Source of the DNA: Szabonella sp046295215
GTDB lineage: Bacteria; Pseudomonadota; Alphaproteobacteria; Rhodobacterales; Rhodobacteraceae
NCBI GenBank assembly: GCA_046295215.1
Contig: JBKBNP010000022.1
Coordinates: forward strand, 1 to 64,000
DNA length: 64,000 bases
Direction of reading: 5' to 3'
Positions 41,893 through 50,057 of the stretch are shown one piece after another. Below the pieces are notes generated by a model that was given only the letters and a program-made list of their open reading frames with translations, did not search any database and was not told where the DNA came from. Position numbers and translations under genes: made by a program. Each line of letters opens with the position of its first letter. Position 1 is the stretch's first letter.

Positions 41893-42108
41893 ATGGCTTA
41901 TATCAACATCTCCCGCGGCTTTGCCGGCAGCCTGTCCGACTGGCTGAACGACACCGTCAAGTCCATCCGCCTGTCGCTGCACCGCCGTCGCGTGTTCAAG
42001 CAGACGGAGCGCGAGCTGAATTCGCTGTCCTCGCGCGAGCTTGCCGATCTGGGCATCCACCGCACGATGATCACCCGTATCGCCCTTGAAGCGGCCTACG
42101 GCAAGTAA
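41893..42108 (+). CDS. DUF1127 small protein, CcaF1-like
   Basis: A 71-residue basic protein ending in the DUF1127 (YjiS-like) motif: ELNSLSSRELADLGIHRTMI at about residues 44-63. In Rhodobacter sphaeroides the corresponding gene (ccaF1) precedes CcsR1-4 sRNAs, is induced by stress through RpoH-type sigma factors and encodes an RNA-binding protein. The same arrangement follows here: five sRNA units start 12 bases after the stop. GAGG lies seven bases upstream of the ATG. No convincing RpoH promoter can be picked by eye in 41644-41892. Function is inferred from the synteny. Confidence 0.88.
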   Translation: MAYINISRGFAGSLSDWLNDTVKSIRLSLHRRRVFKQTERELNSLSSRELADLGIHRTMITRIALEAAYGK

Positions 42109-42120
42109 CATGTCTTTGCG

Positions 42121-42192
42121 AAGGCCCACCTCCTCCCGGGTCTTGTAGCAAAAGCGGCGGCACTCTCCTCCTCCCTGGTGCCGCCGCCCTTT
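42121..42192 (+). ncRNA. Cuckoo/CcsR-like sRNA unit 1
   Basis: Two hairpins. The first pairs AAGGCCC (42121-42127) with GGGTCTT (42138-42144); the second pairs GCGGCGGCAC with GTGCCGCCGC (42154-42163, 42178-42187). Each loop carries an exact CCTCCTCCC (42129-42137, 42167-42175), able to pair with Shine-Dalgarno sequences. This is the hallmark of the cuckoo/CcsR RNA family. It starts 12 bases after the DUF1127 stop, so it may be processed from that mRNA. Confidence 0.82.
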
Positions 42193-42240
42193 CATACGGA
42201 AGCCCGCGCCCTCAGGCGAACGTTTCCGAAACCGTGTACC

Positions 42241-42315
42241 GGACGGCTCTTCCTCCTCCCTGAGCCGAATGGACTAAGCGGCGGCCCCCTCCTCCTCCCT
42301 GGGGTCGCCGCATCT
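42241..42315 (+). ncRNA. Cuckoo/CcsR-like sRNA unit 2
   Basis: Hairpin A pairs CGGCTC (42244-42249) with GAGCCG (42262-42267); hairpin B pairs 42278-42288 with 42301-42311. Both loops contain exact CCTCCTCCC (42252-42260, 42291-42299). A small CGGGGC/GCCCCG stem (42321-42340) separates it from unit 3. Confidence 0.82.
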
Positions 42316-42350
42316 CATTCCGGGGCAAGACCACGCCCCGAACGGACTGG

Positions 42351-42419
42351 CCGGCTCTTCCTCCTCCCTGAGCCGGACGGACTTGCGGCACCCTCTCTCC
42401 TCCTCCTTGGGGGTGCCGC
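42351..42419 (+). ncRNA. Cuckoo/CcsR-like sRNA unit 3 (variant second loop)
   Basis: Hairpin A pairs CCGGCTC (42351-42357) with GAGCCGG (42370-42376) and has CCTCCTCCC in the loop. Hairpin B pairs GCGGCACCC (42385-42393) with GGGTGCCGC (42411-42419), but its loop reads CCTCCTCCTT, one base off the motif. A CGGGGC/GCCCCG stem follows (42429-42448). Confidence 0.8.
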
Positions 42420-42458
42420 ACCCAGATACGGGGCAAGACGACGCCCCGGACGGACTGG

Positions 42459-42527
42459 CCGGCTCTTCCTCCTCCCTGAGCCGGACGGACTGGCGGCACC
42501 CTCTCTCCTCCTCCCTGGGGGTGCCGC
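42459..42527 (+). ncRNA. Cuckoo/CcsR-like sRNA unit 4
   Basis: Almost identical to unit 3 and about 108 bases downstream. Hairpin A is 42459-42484 and hairpin B is 42493-42527. Both loops contain exact CCTCCTCCC (42468-42476 and 42507-42515). Confidence 0.82.
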
Positions 42528-42562
42528 ACCAGAATTCGGGGCCAACTGCCCCAGCGGAATGC

Positions 42563-42640
42563 CCGGCTCTTCCTTCTCCCTGAGCCGGAGCGTATGACGG
42601 CGGCCCCCTCCTCCTCCCTGGGGCCGCCGTTTCCATTTCC
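42563..42640 (+). ncRNA. Cuckoo/CcsR-like sRNA unit 5 with terminal stem
   Basis: Hairpin A pairs CCGGCTC (42563-42569) with GAGCCGG (42582-42588); its loop is CCTTCTCCC, one base off. Hairpin B pairs GGCGGCCCC (42599-42607) with GGGGCCGCC (42620-42628) around an exact CCTCCTCCC (42610-42618), followed by GTTTCCATTTCC, a likely terminator of the whole array. 42641-42742, before the benE-like gene, is otherwise empty. Confidence 0.8.
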
Positions 42641-42742
42641 GACCTCCCCCTTTCTCCGACAATGCTCCCGGCGCTTTGGCCTTGCGGTCGCGCGGTGCAG
42701 CTTCGATAGTCCGCGCGCAATTTCACGCCGGAGCGTCGCGCC

Positions 42743-43897
42743 ATGCCCCTGTCGCTGTTCAGTTCGGCCCTCGTGGCGGCCCTCGTGGGCTATGGCGCCT
42801 CCGTCGCGATCCTGCTGGCGGCGGCGCGGAGCCTCGGGGCGAGCCCTGCCGAAACCGCGTCCTGGTTGCTGGCGATCTGTCTGGCGAAGGCGGTCGGCAG
42901 CGCGTTCCTGAGCTGGTGGTCGCGCGTGCCGGTGGTGCTGGCCTGGTCCACCCCCGGTGCGGCGCTGATCGCGGCCAGCGAGGGCATCGGGATGGCAGAG
43001 GCGGTCGGGGCCTTCCTGCTGGCGGGCGGGCTGATCGCGCTGACCGGGGCCTGGGGGGTGCTGGGGCGGCTGGTGGCGCGCATCCCCGACGGGATTGCGG
43101 CGGCGATGCTGGCGGGGGTCTTGCTGCCCTTCTGCCTGACCCTTCCGGGGGCTGCGGCGGCGGACCCGCTGCTGGTGCTGCCGATGATTGCGGTCTTTGT
43201 GCTGGTCCGGTTGAAGAACCCCGCACTGGCGGTGCTGGCGGCACTGGCGCTCGGCATCGGGCTGGCCTTTGCAACCGGGTCGGCAGCGCAAATGGCGGGC
43301 AATCCGGGGCTGCCGCTGCCGGTGCTGATCTGGCCGGACTTCTCCTTGCCCGTTCTGGTCGGGCTTGGCCTGCCGCTCTACCTCGTCACCATGGCCTCGC
43401 AGAACCTGCCGGGGTTCGCCACGTTGCGCGCGGCCGGATATGCGCCGCCGGTGCGGCCCGCGCTGATCACGACCGGGGGGCTGTCGGCGCTGACGGCCTT
43501 TGCCGGGGCGCATACGGTGTCGATGGCGGCCATCACGGCGGCGATCTGCCTGGGCGACGACACCCATCCCGACCGCAGCCAACGCTGGAAGGTCGGGCTG
43601 GCCTATGGGCTGATCTGGGTTCTGCTGGGGCTGTTCGGGGCCTTCGTTCTGGCGCTGCTCGATGCCTTCCCGCCCGCGATCCTGACGGCGCTTGTGGCGC
43701 TGGCGCTGCTGGGGCCGCTGCTGGGCGCGGCGAGCGGGGCCTTCGCGCAACCGGATCAGCGGTTTGCGGCGCTGGTGACGCTGGTGGTCACGGCCTCCAC
43801 CCTGCCGATCCTCGGTGTGGGGGCGGCCTTCTGGGGGTTGGTGGCGGGTCTGGGGCTTTTCGCGCTGGACCGGCTGGCGCTTCGCTGGAAAAGATAG
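42743..43897 (+). CDS. Benzoate/H+ symporter BenE-family transporter
   Basis: A 384-residue inner-membrane protein with about 11-12 hydrophobic spans, matching the BenE family of benzoate:H+ symporters. Family segments include WSTPGAALIA near residues 72-81, PLYLVTMASQNLPGFATLRA at about 211-230 and the conserved polar loop AGAHTVSMAAITAAICLG near 255-272. It probably imports an aromatic or other carboxylate. No aromatic catabolic genes adjoin it except a fumarylacetoacetase-family gene 39 bases downstream, which suggests linkage. The start at 42743 has only a weak upstream GAG. Confidence 0.85.
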   Translation: MPLSLFSSALVAALVGYGASVAILLAAARSLGASPAETASWLLAICLAKAVGSAFLSWWSRVPVVLAWSTPGAALIAASEGIGMAEAVGAFLLAGGLIALTGAWGVLGRLVARIPDGIAAAMLAGVLLPFCLTLPGAAAADPLLVLPMIAVFVLVRLKNPALAVLAALALGIGLAFATGSAAQMAGNPGLPLPVLIWPDFSLPVLVGLGLPLYLVTMASQNLPGFATLRAAGYAPPVRPALITTGGLSALTAFAGAHTVSMAAITAAICLGDDTHPDRSQRWKVGLAYGLIWVLLGLFGAFVLALLDAFPPAILTALVALALLGPLLGAASGAFAQPDQRFAALVTLVVTASTLPILGVGAAFWGLVAGLGLFALDRLALRWKR

Positions 43898-43936
43898 GAT
43901 CCTCGGCGCGAATTTCCTCCGAAGAAAGCGCAAGCC

Positions 43937-44623
43937 ATGTCCGAGACGGTATTCCCCCCGCCCGCTGCCCCGATGATCCCGGTCGAAGGGTCGGGCCTGA
44001 TGTTTCCCGTCCGCCGGGTCTATTGCATCGGGCGCAACTATGCCGAGCATGCCCGCGAAATGGGCCATGACCCGGACCGGGAGCCGCCCTTCTTCTTCCA
44101 GAAGAACCCCGACAACCTGTCATCCGCCGCAGACTTTCCCTATCCGCCGCAATCGGGCGACGTCCATCACGAGGTCGAATTGCTGGTGGCGCTGAAATCC
44201 GGCGGGCGCGACATTCCGGCCGAGGCGGCGCTCGCCCATGTCTGGGGCTACGGCGTGGCGCTGGACATGACCCGGCGCGACCTTCAGGCGGCGGCGAAAA
44301 AGGCCGGACGGCCCTGGGAGATCGGCAAGGCCTTCGAGGCCTCGGCCCCGGTGGCGCCCCTGCGCCCGGTGGAGGAGACCGGCCATCCGGCAGGGGGCGC
44401 AATCACGCTGTCGGTCAATGGCCAGCCGCGCCAGTCCGGCGACCTGGCGCAGATGATCTGGTCGGTGCCGGAAGTCATCGCCTGTCTCTCGCGCTATTTC
44501 ACGCTGGCGGCGGGTGATGTGATCCTGACCGGCACACCGGCGGGCGTTGGCCCGGTCGCGCGCGGGGACCGGATGGAGGCGCGGATCGAGGGGATCGGCA
44601 GCCTTGTCGTCACGGTGATCTGA
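43937..44623 (+). CDS. Fumarylacetoacetate hydrolase-family protein
   Basis: A 228-residue protein of the FAH superfamily. Metal-binding acidic residues are in DVHHEVELLVAL at about residues 71-82, with VWGYGVALDMTRRDLQAAAK and LTGTPAGVGPVARGD as conserved segments. CIGRNYAEHAREMG near residue 34 is the usual N-terminal motif. Family members hydrolyse acylpyruvates or 2-keto-diene acids, or decarboxylate oxaloacetate; the form here looks like the acylpyruvase/maleylpyruvate-type clade. It lies just after a BenE-like transporter, so an aromatic degradation end step is possible. Confidence 0.88.
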   Translation: MSETVFPPPAAPMIPVEGSGLMFPVRRVYCIGRNYAEHAREMGHDPDREPPFFFQKNPDNLSSAADFPYPPQSGDVHHEVELLVALKSGGRDIPAEAALAHVWGYGVALDMTRRDLQAAAKKAGRPWEIGKAFEASAPVAPLRPVEETGHPAGGAITLSVNGQPRQSGDLAQMIWSVPEVIACLSRYFTLAAGDVILTGTPAGVGPVARGDRMEARIEGIGSLVVTVI

Positions 44624-44796
44624 CCGGAAACCAGACCGGGCCGGAAGCAAGGTTCCCGCCCCCGAAAGCGCAAAATTCTTGGCCAGATCCGGATTTCATG
44701 GTAGCGATTCGGGGGGAATTGTTTTTGCACCCTGAATGAATTTGACATGCGCCCGGCGCACCGATCTTTGCGCCGCCCTGTTTGCAGGAGGAAATT

Positions 44797-47700
44797 ATGG
44801 CCAAGAAACCCGGTGGCGACGAACCCCAGGACATGGGCGAAATCATCGCGATGGCCCGCAAACGGCAGATGAATTTCGCTGCCGTGATCGGCAAGGAGGG
44901 CGTGGCGATTGCCGCCGACCCGCGCAAGGGGCCCGAAGTTATGTGGCGGCAGGCCAAGCAGCAGGCGGGCGGCACCAAGGGCGGCATGGGCACGATGAAT
45001 GTCTCCGGCAAGGAGCTGCATCTCCAGTTCGTCGAGGACGATTTTCCCGGCACGCTGAAAAAGGCCATCCGCAAGCAGTTGTCGCAGGCGGGCCACAAGA
45101 TGAAGGTGATCTTCGTTCTGGCCGATGGCTCGGTCGAGGGCGATGACGACGAGGACGAACAGGAAGACGCCGCCGAGAACGAGGACAGCGGCGGGGCCGC
45201 GATCGAGGCGGAGGAGGCAGACCGCGAGCGCGAGCGCGTGATGGACGCTGCCAACGATCTGGTCACAAGCATCAACGAGGCGGCAGGGTCCATCGGCGAT
45301 GCCGCGGGCAAGCTGGTTCAGGCCGTTGCCACCGCGTCGAAGGCGGCGGCCGAGGGTAAGGTCGATCAGGCCGAAAAGATGCTTGACCGCATCCGCGATG
45401 CCTTGGAACGGGTCAAGAAAACGGTGCCGGACGGGGCACCGGGCAAGAAACCCGTCGGTGCGGAGGATGTGGAGAAACTGCGCAAGGATCTGGCCGATGG
45501 CTATGACGGGATCCGCAGCAAGGTCGATCAGGTGATCGGGGCCGGGCAGGCAGGGGCCGCCAAGAAGGCCGAGCAACTGGCCAGGATGTTCGAGGATGCG
45601 CGCCAGGGCACTGACCCGGCCAAGGCCATGCCGATCCTCAAGCTGATCCAGAAATTCGTGGAAGGGGAGGTCCAGAAACTCGACAAGGCCACTGGCGGCG
45701 GCAGTATTGGCGACAAGGTGGGCAATGTCGGCTCGAAGGTCGCGGAAGGGGCCGCGAAGGCCGGAGAGGCGGTCGGCAACGTTGCGGGCAAGGTCGGAGG
45801 GGCCGCCGGCAAGGGCGTCGAGGTGGTCGGCAATACGCTCGGCAAGGGGATCGAGACCGCCGCCGACATGGCCGGCCGGGCAACCGAGGCAGTCACCGGG
45901 ACCGTTGGCACCGGCGTCGAAAAGGCCGGAGAGATGGTCGGGGAGGCCGCCGGAACGGTTGGCAGCGGTGCCCAGAAAGTCGGCCAGATGGTCGGGGACG
46001 TCGCCGGGAAACTCGGCGATGGTGCCCAGAAGGCAGGTCAGTCCATCGGCGGTGTTGCGGAAACGATTGGCGACGGGGCCCAGAAAGCCGGCCAGATGGT
46101 TGGCAATGCCGCCGGGAAGGTCGGGGACGGGGCCCAGAAGGTTGCGGAAGTCGGGGGCAAGGCCGCCGCGACGGTTGGAAAGGTTGTCGCCAAGGGAGTG
46201 GCCTCGGTCGGCAAGGCCGCCGGGGGGGCCTTCGCCAAGCTGGGGCAAGCGGTCGGCAAGGGTGTGTCCACTGTCAGCAAGGCGGCGGGGGGGGCGGTTG
46301 CGGCCGTTTCCAGCGCATTGTCCAAGGGTGCAGGCAAGGTCGCGGGCACGCTCGGCAAACTTGGCGGATCCATCGCCAAGGGGATCGGCGGGCTGATCGA
46401 CAAGGTGGCCAAGGCTGCCCGCGCGCTGGCGATGCGGGTGGCGCAGGGGGCGAAGGTTGCCGCACAGGCGGCCTTCGACATCGCCGAAAAGGCAGTCGAT
46501 GCCGTGAAGGTGGCCGCAGAGGCCGTCAAGGGTGCCGCCGAACAGATGGGCAGGGCCGTCGAACAGGTGGGCGACCGCGCCGCCGAAAAGGTGAAGGCCG
46601 CCTATGAGACAGCCGCCAAGGCCGCGCAGCGCGCAGCCGAAGCCAAGGAGGCCGCCGACCGTGCGGTGCAAAAGGCGATCGACGCCGCCGCACGGGCCGA
46701 ACAGCTTGCCGCCGAGGTGAAGGACGATGCCGGCGTCAAGTTGGTCCAGGAAGCCGAAGCCCTGGCAAAGAGCCTGCAAAAGGTCGCAGCACAGGCCGTG
46801 GCCGAAGCCCAGAACGCCGCGCGTGAGGCGGCCGGGGCCGCGCAGCTCGCCGCCGACCTGACGGTGGAGTTGATCGAAGTGGCCGAGGCCGAGGCCGAGC
46901 GGGTCAAGGGCCGCCTCGGCACGGCGTTCGACCGGATTTCGGACGAGGTCGGCAAGGTGTCCGGCGGGGCCGAGGAACTGGCCGATACGCTGGTGCAGCG
47001 GGCGCGCGCTGCGCGCGATCTTGTCCAGCGCGAGATCGAGGCGCTGGAACCGGGTTCGGGCCAGATCGGCGACCGACTCAGGGATGCCGCAGAATCGATG
47101 CTCGGGAAGGTCGACCAGAAACTGGTCGAGGCCCAGGCGGCGGTGAAGGGCATTGCCCAGCGGTTCGCCGACCAGGCCACCGAACAGCACCGCGCGGCAG
47201 AGGCGGAATTTGACGCTGCAAAGGCCCGGCTGGCCGAGGCCGAGGCGCAGTTGCGCGAGGGTCTGGCCCTTGTCGAAGCCGCAATCGAGGAGGCGGGCGA
47301 CGGGGCCCAGAAGGATCTGGCCGGGTTTGTCGCGCAGCTTCAGGACGGGTTCGCTCGGGCGCAGGACGCCGCCACCCGCACAGGGCAGGCCGCAGATGAG
47401 GCCCGCGCCGTGGCGCTGCGGGCAGGCTCTGCCGTGGCGCGGGCGGTCGAGGGCTTTCTGGACCGCGGGACCGGCATTGCTGCAAATGTCGCGCGCGCGA
47501 CGGCCGCAGCGGCCCGCCAGAAGGCCGAGGAGGCCTTCGGTTTCGTGCAGGACAAGGCCGGAGAAGTCTATTCCGCCGCAGAATCCATCAAGGACCGGAT
47601 CCGCAGTGAAGGCTACAGCCTGCGCAATGCGGCACAGGAGATCCTGACGGAAATCGAGACGCAGTTGCGCGAGGCCCCTGCCCTGCGCGGCCCGGAGGCC

Positions 47701-49878
47701 GAAGAGATGCTCCGGCGCGCCGAACAGGCGCGCGAGACGCTTGGAACGGCTTTCGAGGAACTGATCGCCAAACTTGTCCCGATGGGCCGGATCGGTCGGG
47801 AAATGGCGGATTATGTCGGGGAGTTGCGCGATGCGGCGCAGGAGTCGAACGAGCGCATCATCCGCGCCATCGAGGCCACGAAGCTGACGCTGGAACAACA
47901 GATCGCCGCCCAGATCATGCGGCTGCGCGACGGGTCGGAGAAGATCATCGCGCAGGCCGAAGACCGCGCGACCAAAGGGCTGGAGCGCGCGCAGAAGGCC
48001 AGGGAAAGCGCCGAAACCACGCTGCGGACACTGATCGACGACGCGGGCGACCTCGCCGGAAAAGCCGCCGGGCCCCAGATGGAGGCGCTGCGCAGCGCGA
48101 TCGACGAGATGACGGCCGAGGCCGAGGCGCTGCGCGGCAGGATCGAGGATCTGCGCCGCGAGGTGGCCGGATTGGACGCCCGGGGCCGCGACGCTGTGGA
48201 TCGGGTTCTGGACGAAGTCGAGGACGCGGCGATCCGGCTGGCGATGGCCGAATTGCAGAAGACGATCACGAAACTTGCCACGCTCGAAATGCGGATGATG
48301 CAGCTCGCCGGCTCGTTCCAGCAGATCGCCGATGCCGCCCGAAAGCAGGCCGAGCAGAAGGCGCAGGCCAAGCGCGATCAGGTGCATGGCTTCATCGACG
48401 GCATGAAGCGCGCCGCCGAGGAGGCGCTGAAGAACCCGACCGCGCCCCTGATGGTGCCGCGCGAATTGATCGAGGAAGGCGCGCGCCGGGTGCAGGAGGT
48501 GCGCAAGGATCTCGGCGAGTTCGGCCAGAAGCTGCGCGACATGATCGAGGAAGCGATCAAGACGGGCGAGAAGGCGCAGGAGGAGGCTGACCGCAAGGTC
48601 GACGAGGCGCTGGAAAAGGCGATCAAGGAGTTCGAGGCCAGGATGAAGGGCTTTGAAAGCACGCTCAACGGCGAGGATGGCAAGTCCGGCGTCGGGCGTG
48701 CGATGAGCTGGCACGCGGTTGCGAGAAACTTCGCGCGCTTTGCGACGACGAAGCTGGCCGAGGCCGAGGAAGAGATCGGTCCGACCCGGCTTTCGACCGC
48801 ACGGGCGTTTTGCGACCGGATCCAGGTTCGCCGGGTGGATGTGGAGGAGTCGTTCAACCGGCTCAAGAAACTTGCCGGGAGCCTTTCCTACGAGCCGGTG
48901 ATCGTCGCTGTCCGCAGCAGCGGTGACACATCGGTCCTGCAGGGACATATCGACGCTGGGCAGACCCTTGTCGACAAGGCAGAGGCCGAACTTGCCGACC
49001 TGATCGAGAACGCCGAGGGCACCGGCGAGCTTTACGAGGTGATGCAGCAGGAGATCGAGAAAGCCCGCTATGCGCTCAAGGACCGCGCCGACGAGGTGCA
49101 GGGCGTCGCCACTGACATGCAGGACGAGATGCGCGGGCTTCTGGCCGGGGCGAAGAAGGGCGTGGCTGACGCGGGTGCGACCCTGATGGAGAAAAGCGAT
49201 GCCATGCTGGCCGTGCTGCGCGACATGATCGCGGAATTTTCCAAGGAAAACGGATCGGTCAACGACGAGACCGAGAAGGCGCTGGAGGAAACCCAGACCG
49301 CCATCGAAGCCATCATCGACGAAGGGACGCAATGCGTGCTGATCGACGAGGAAAAGGCAGCCCCCGAGGAAGAGGACGCCCCCGTGCCCGGCAATGTCAC
49401 CGGCAAGACCGACGGGGTGAACAAGACGATCATCAACATTCTGAAGGATGTGTCCTCCTTCTATGACGGCACGACGATCCGGGTGACCTCGGGTCTGCGG
49501 TCGAAGGAAAGTCAGGCCAATGCGATGTTCAAGGGCTGGACGGGTCACCTCAATCGGGGGACAATCTATGTCTACCTGCGCTCCAACACCGCGCTGCGCG
49601 AGGAGCTTGATGCGCTGGTCGAGAAGGGGGACCAGAAGGGATTTGTCGATCTGATGATGGACAAGGCCGACTGGAACCAGGTGTCGCGCCACCTGACAGG
49701 GGATGCGGCCGACATTTCCACCAGCACGGACCCGAAGATCATCGCGGCGCTGGCAACGGTGATGCACTATCTGCCGGAAAAAGAGCGCAATTCGGAAGGC
49801 GTCGCCTGCCACCATTTCGATACGCGCAAGCTGGTCCATCCGATTTCGGACAGCATCAAGGAAGGCTGGAAGAAGTAG
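44797..49878 (+). CDS. Giant coiled-coil protein with C-terminal M15/VanY-like peptidase domain
   Basis: A 1693-residue protein without signal peptide. Residues 1-112 form a small alpha/beta domain (DMGEIIAMARKRQMNFAAVI near the start, MKVIFVLADGSVEG at its end), then a very acidic linker at 115-145. Residues about 150-300 are helical. Residues about 300-550 are Gly/Ala/Lys-rich repeats of the type VGDGAQKAGQMVG. Residues about 550-1540 are continuous Ala/Glu/Lys/Arg helix, resembling apolipoprotein-like amphipathic repeats. The last 150 residues match M15 peptidases: TSGLRSKESQ near 1564, SRHLTGDAAD at 1630-1639 (the S-x-H-x-x-G-x-A-x-D motif) and CHHFD around His1672-1673, giving plausible zinc ligands His1632, Asp1639 and His1673. 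AGGAGG precedes the ATG at 44797. I do not recognise a named family; a peptidoglycan-cleaving effector or envelope scaffold is possible. Confidence 0.85.
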   Translation: MAKKPGGDEPQDMGEIIAMARKRQMNFAAVIGKEGVAIAADPRKGPEVMWRQAKQQAGGTKGGMGTMNVSGKELHLQFVEDDFPGTLKKAIRKQLSQAGHKMKVIFVLADGSVEGDDDEDEQEDAAENEDSGGAAIEAEEADRERERVMDAANDLVTSINEAAGSIGDAAGKLVQAVATASKAAAEGKVDQAEKMLDRIRDALERVKKTVPDGAPGKKPVGAEDVEKLRKDLADGYDGIRSKVDQVIGAGQAGAAKKAEQLARMFEDARQGTDPAKAMPILKLIQKFVEGEVQKLDKATGGGSIGDKVGNVGSKVAEGAAKAGEAVGNVAGKVGGAAGKGVEVVGNTLGKGIETAADMAGRATEAVTGTVGTGVEKAGEMVGEAAGTVGSGAQKVGQMVGDVAGKLGDGAQKAGQSIGGVAETIGDGAQKAGQMVGNAAGKVGDGAQKVAEVGGKAAATVGKVVAKGVASVGKAAGGAFAKLGQAVGKGVSTVSKAAGGAVAAVSSALSKGAGKVAGTLGKLGGSIAKGIGGLIDKVAKAARALAMRVAQGAKVAAQAAFDIAEKAVDAVKVAAEAVKGAAEQMGRAVEQVGDRAAEKVKAAYETAAKAAQRAAEAKEAADRAVQKAIDAAARAEQLAAEVKDDAGVKLVQEAEALAKSLQKVAAQAVAEAQNAAREAAGAAQLAADLTVELIEVAEAEAERVKGRLGTAFDRISDEVGKVSGGAEELADTLVQRARAARDLVQREIEALEPGSGQIGDRLRDAAESMLGKVDQKLVEAQAAVKGIAQRFADQATEQHRAAEAEFDAAKARLAEAEAQLREGLALVEAAIEEAGDGAQKDLAGFVAQLQDGFARAQDAATRTGQAADEARAVALRAGSAVARAVEGFLDRGTGIAANVARATAAAARQKAEEAFGFVQDKAGEVYSAAESIKDRIRSEGYSLRNAAQEILTEIETQLREAPALRGPEAEEMLRRAEQARETLGTAFEELIAKLVPMGRIGREMADYVGELRDAAQESNERIIRAIEATKLTLEQQIAAQIMRLRDGSEKIIAQAEDRATKGLERAQKARESAETTLRTLIDDAGDLAGKAAGPQMEALRSAIDEMTAEAEALRGRIEDLRREVAGLDARGRDAVDRVLDEVEDAAIRLAMAELQKTITKLATLEMRMMQLAGSFQQIADAARKQAEQKAQAKRDQVHGFIDGMKRAAEEALKNPTAPLMVPRELIEEGARRVQEVRKDLGEFGQKLRDMIEEAIKTGEKAQEEADRKVDEALEKAIKEFEARMKGFESTLNGEDGKSGVGRAMSWHAVARNFARFATTKLAEAEEEIGPTRLSTARAFCDRIQVRRVDVEESFNRLKKLAGSLSYEPVIVAVRSSGDTSVLQGHIDAGQTLVDKAEAELADLIENAEGTGELYEVMQQEIEKARYALKDRADEVQGVATDMQDEMRGLLAGAKKGVADAGATLMEKSDAMLAVLRDMIAEFSKENGSVNDETEKALEETQTAIEAIIDEGTQCVLIDEEKAAPEEEDAPVPGNVTGKTDGVNKTIINILKDVSSFYDGTTIRVTSGLRSKESQANAMFKGWTGHLNRGTIYVYLRSNTALREELDALVEKGDQKGFVDLMMDKADWNQVSRHLTGDAADISTSTDPKIIAALATVMHYLPEKERNSEGVACHHFDTRKLVHPISDSIKEGWKK

Positions 49879-49957
49879 CGTGCGGCAAAGATGGCAGGAT
49901 CAGGGGGGCCGGGTCATTCCGGCCCCCCTGATCCTGTGCCGGAGCGGCGGCGCGCGG

Positions 49958-50034
49958 GGCCGCCGGGCAAAGGGGCGCTGCCCCTCGCGGTCGCTGGCCG
50001 CTCACCCCGAGGTATTTCGGGCCAGGATGAAAGG
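49958..50034 (+). repeat. Dispersed intergenic repeat, copy 6
   Basis: Between the converging giant gene and the IclR gene. Hairpin GGGGCGCTGCCCC (49972-49984), a second stem GCGG/CCGC (49987-50001), then CACCCCGAGGTATTTCGG and GCCAGGATGAAAGG (50003-50034). With copy 7 it shows the fullest form of the element. Confidence 0.8.
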
Positions 50035-50057
50035 CTGGCCGACGGTCAAGGCAGAGG

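Noticed and set aside
42121..42640. CRISPR-like look of regularly spaced repeats.
   Set aside because: Repeats are hairpins of differing stems with CU-rich loops at about 107-base period, with no unique spacers and no cas genes; they fit cuckoo sRNAs.
42212..44068. A 618-codon minus-strand frame across the sRNA array and the benE-like gene.
   Set aside because: Antisense to a membrane protein and an RNA array; repetitive Gly/Glu/Arg content with no domain.
44494..49839. A 1781-codon open frame on the minus strand opposite the giant gene.
   Set aside because: It is rich in His, Leu and Arg as expected for antisense of an Ala/Lys/Glu gene, has no domain motif and overlaps the FAH-family gene end. 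The plus frame has a ribosome binding site and a peptidase motif.
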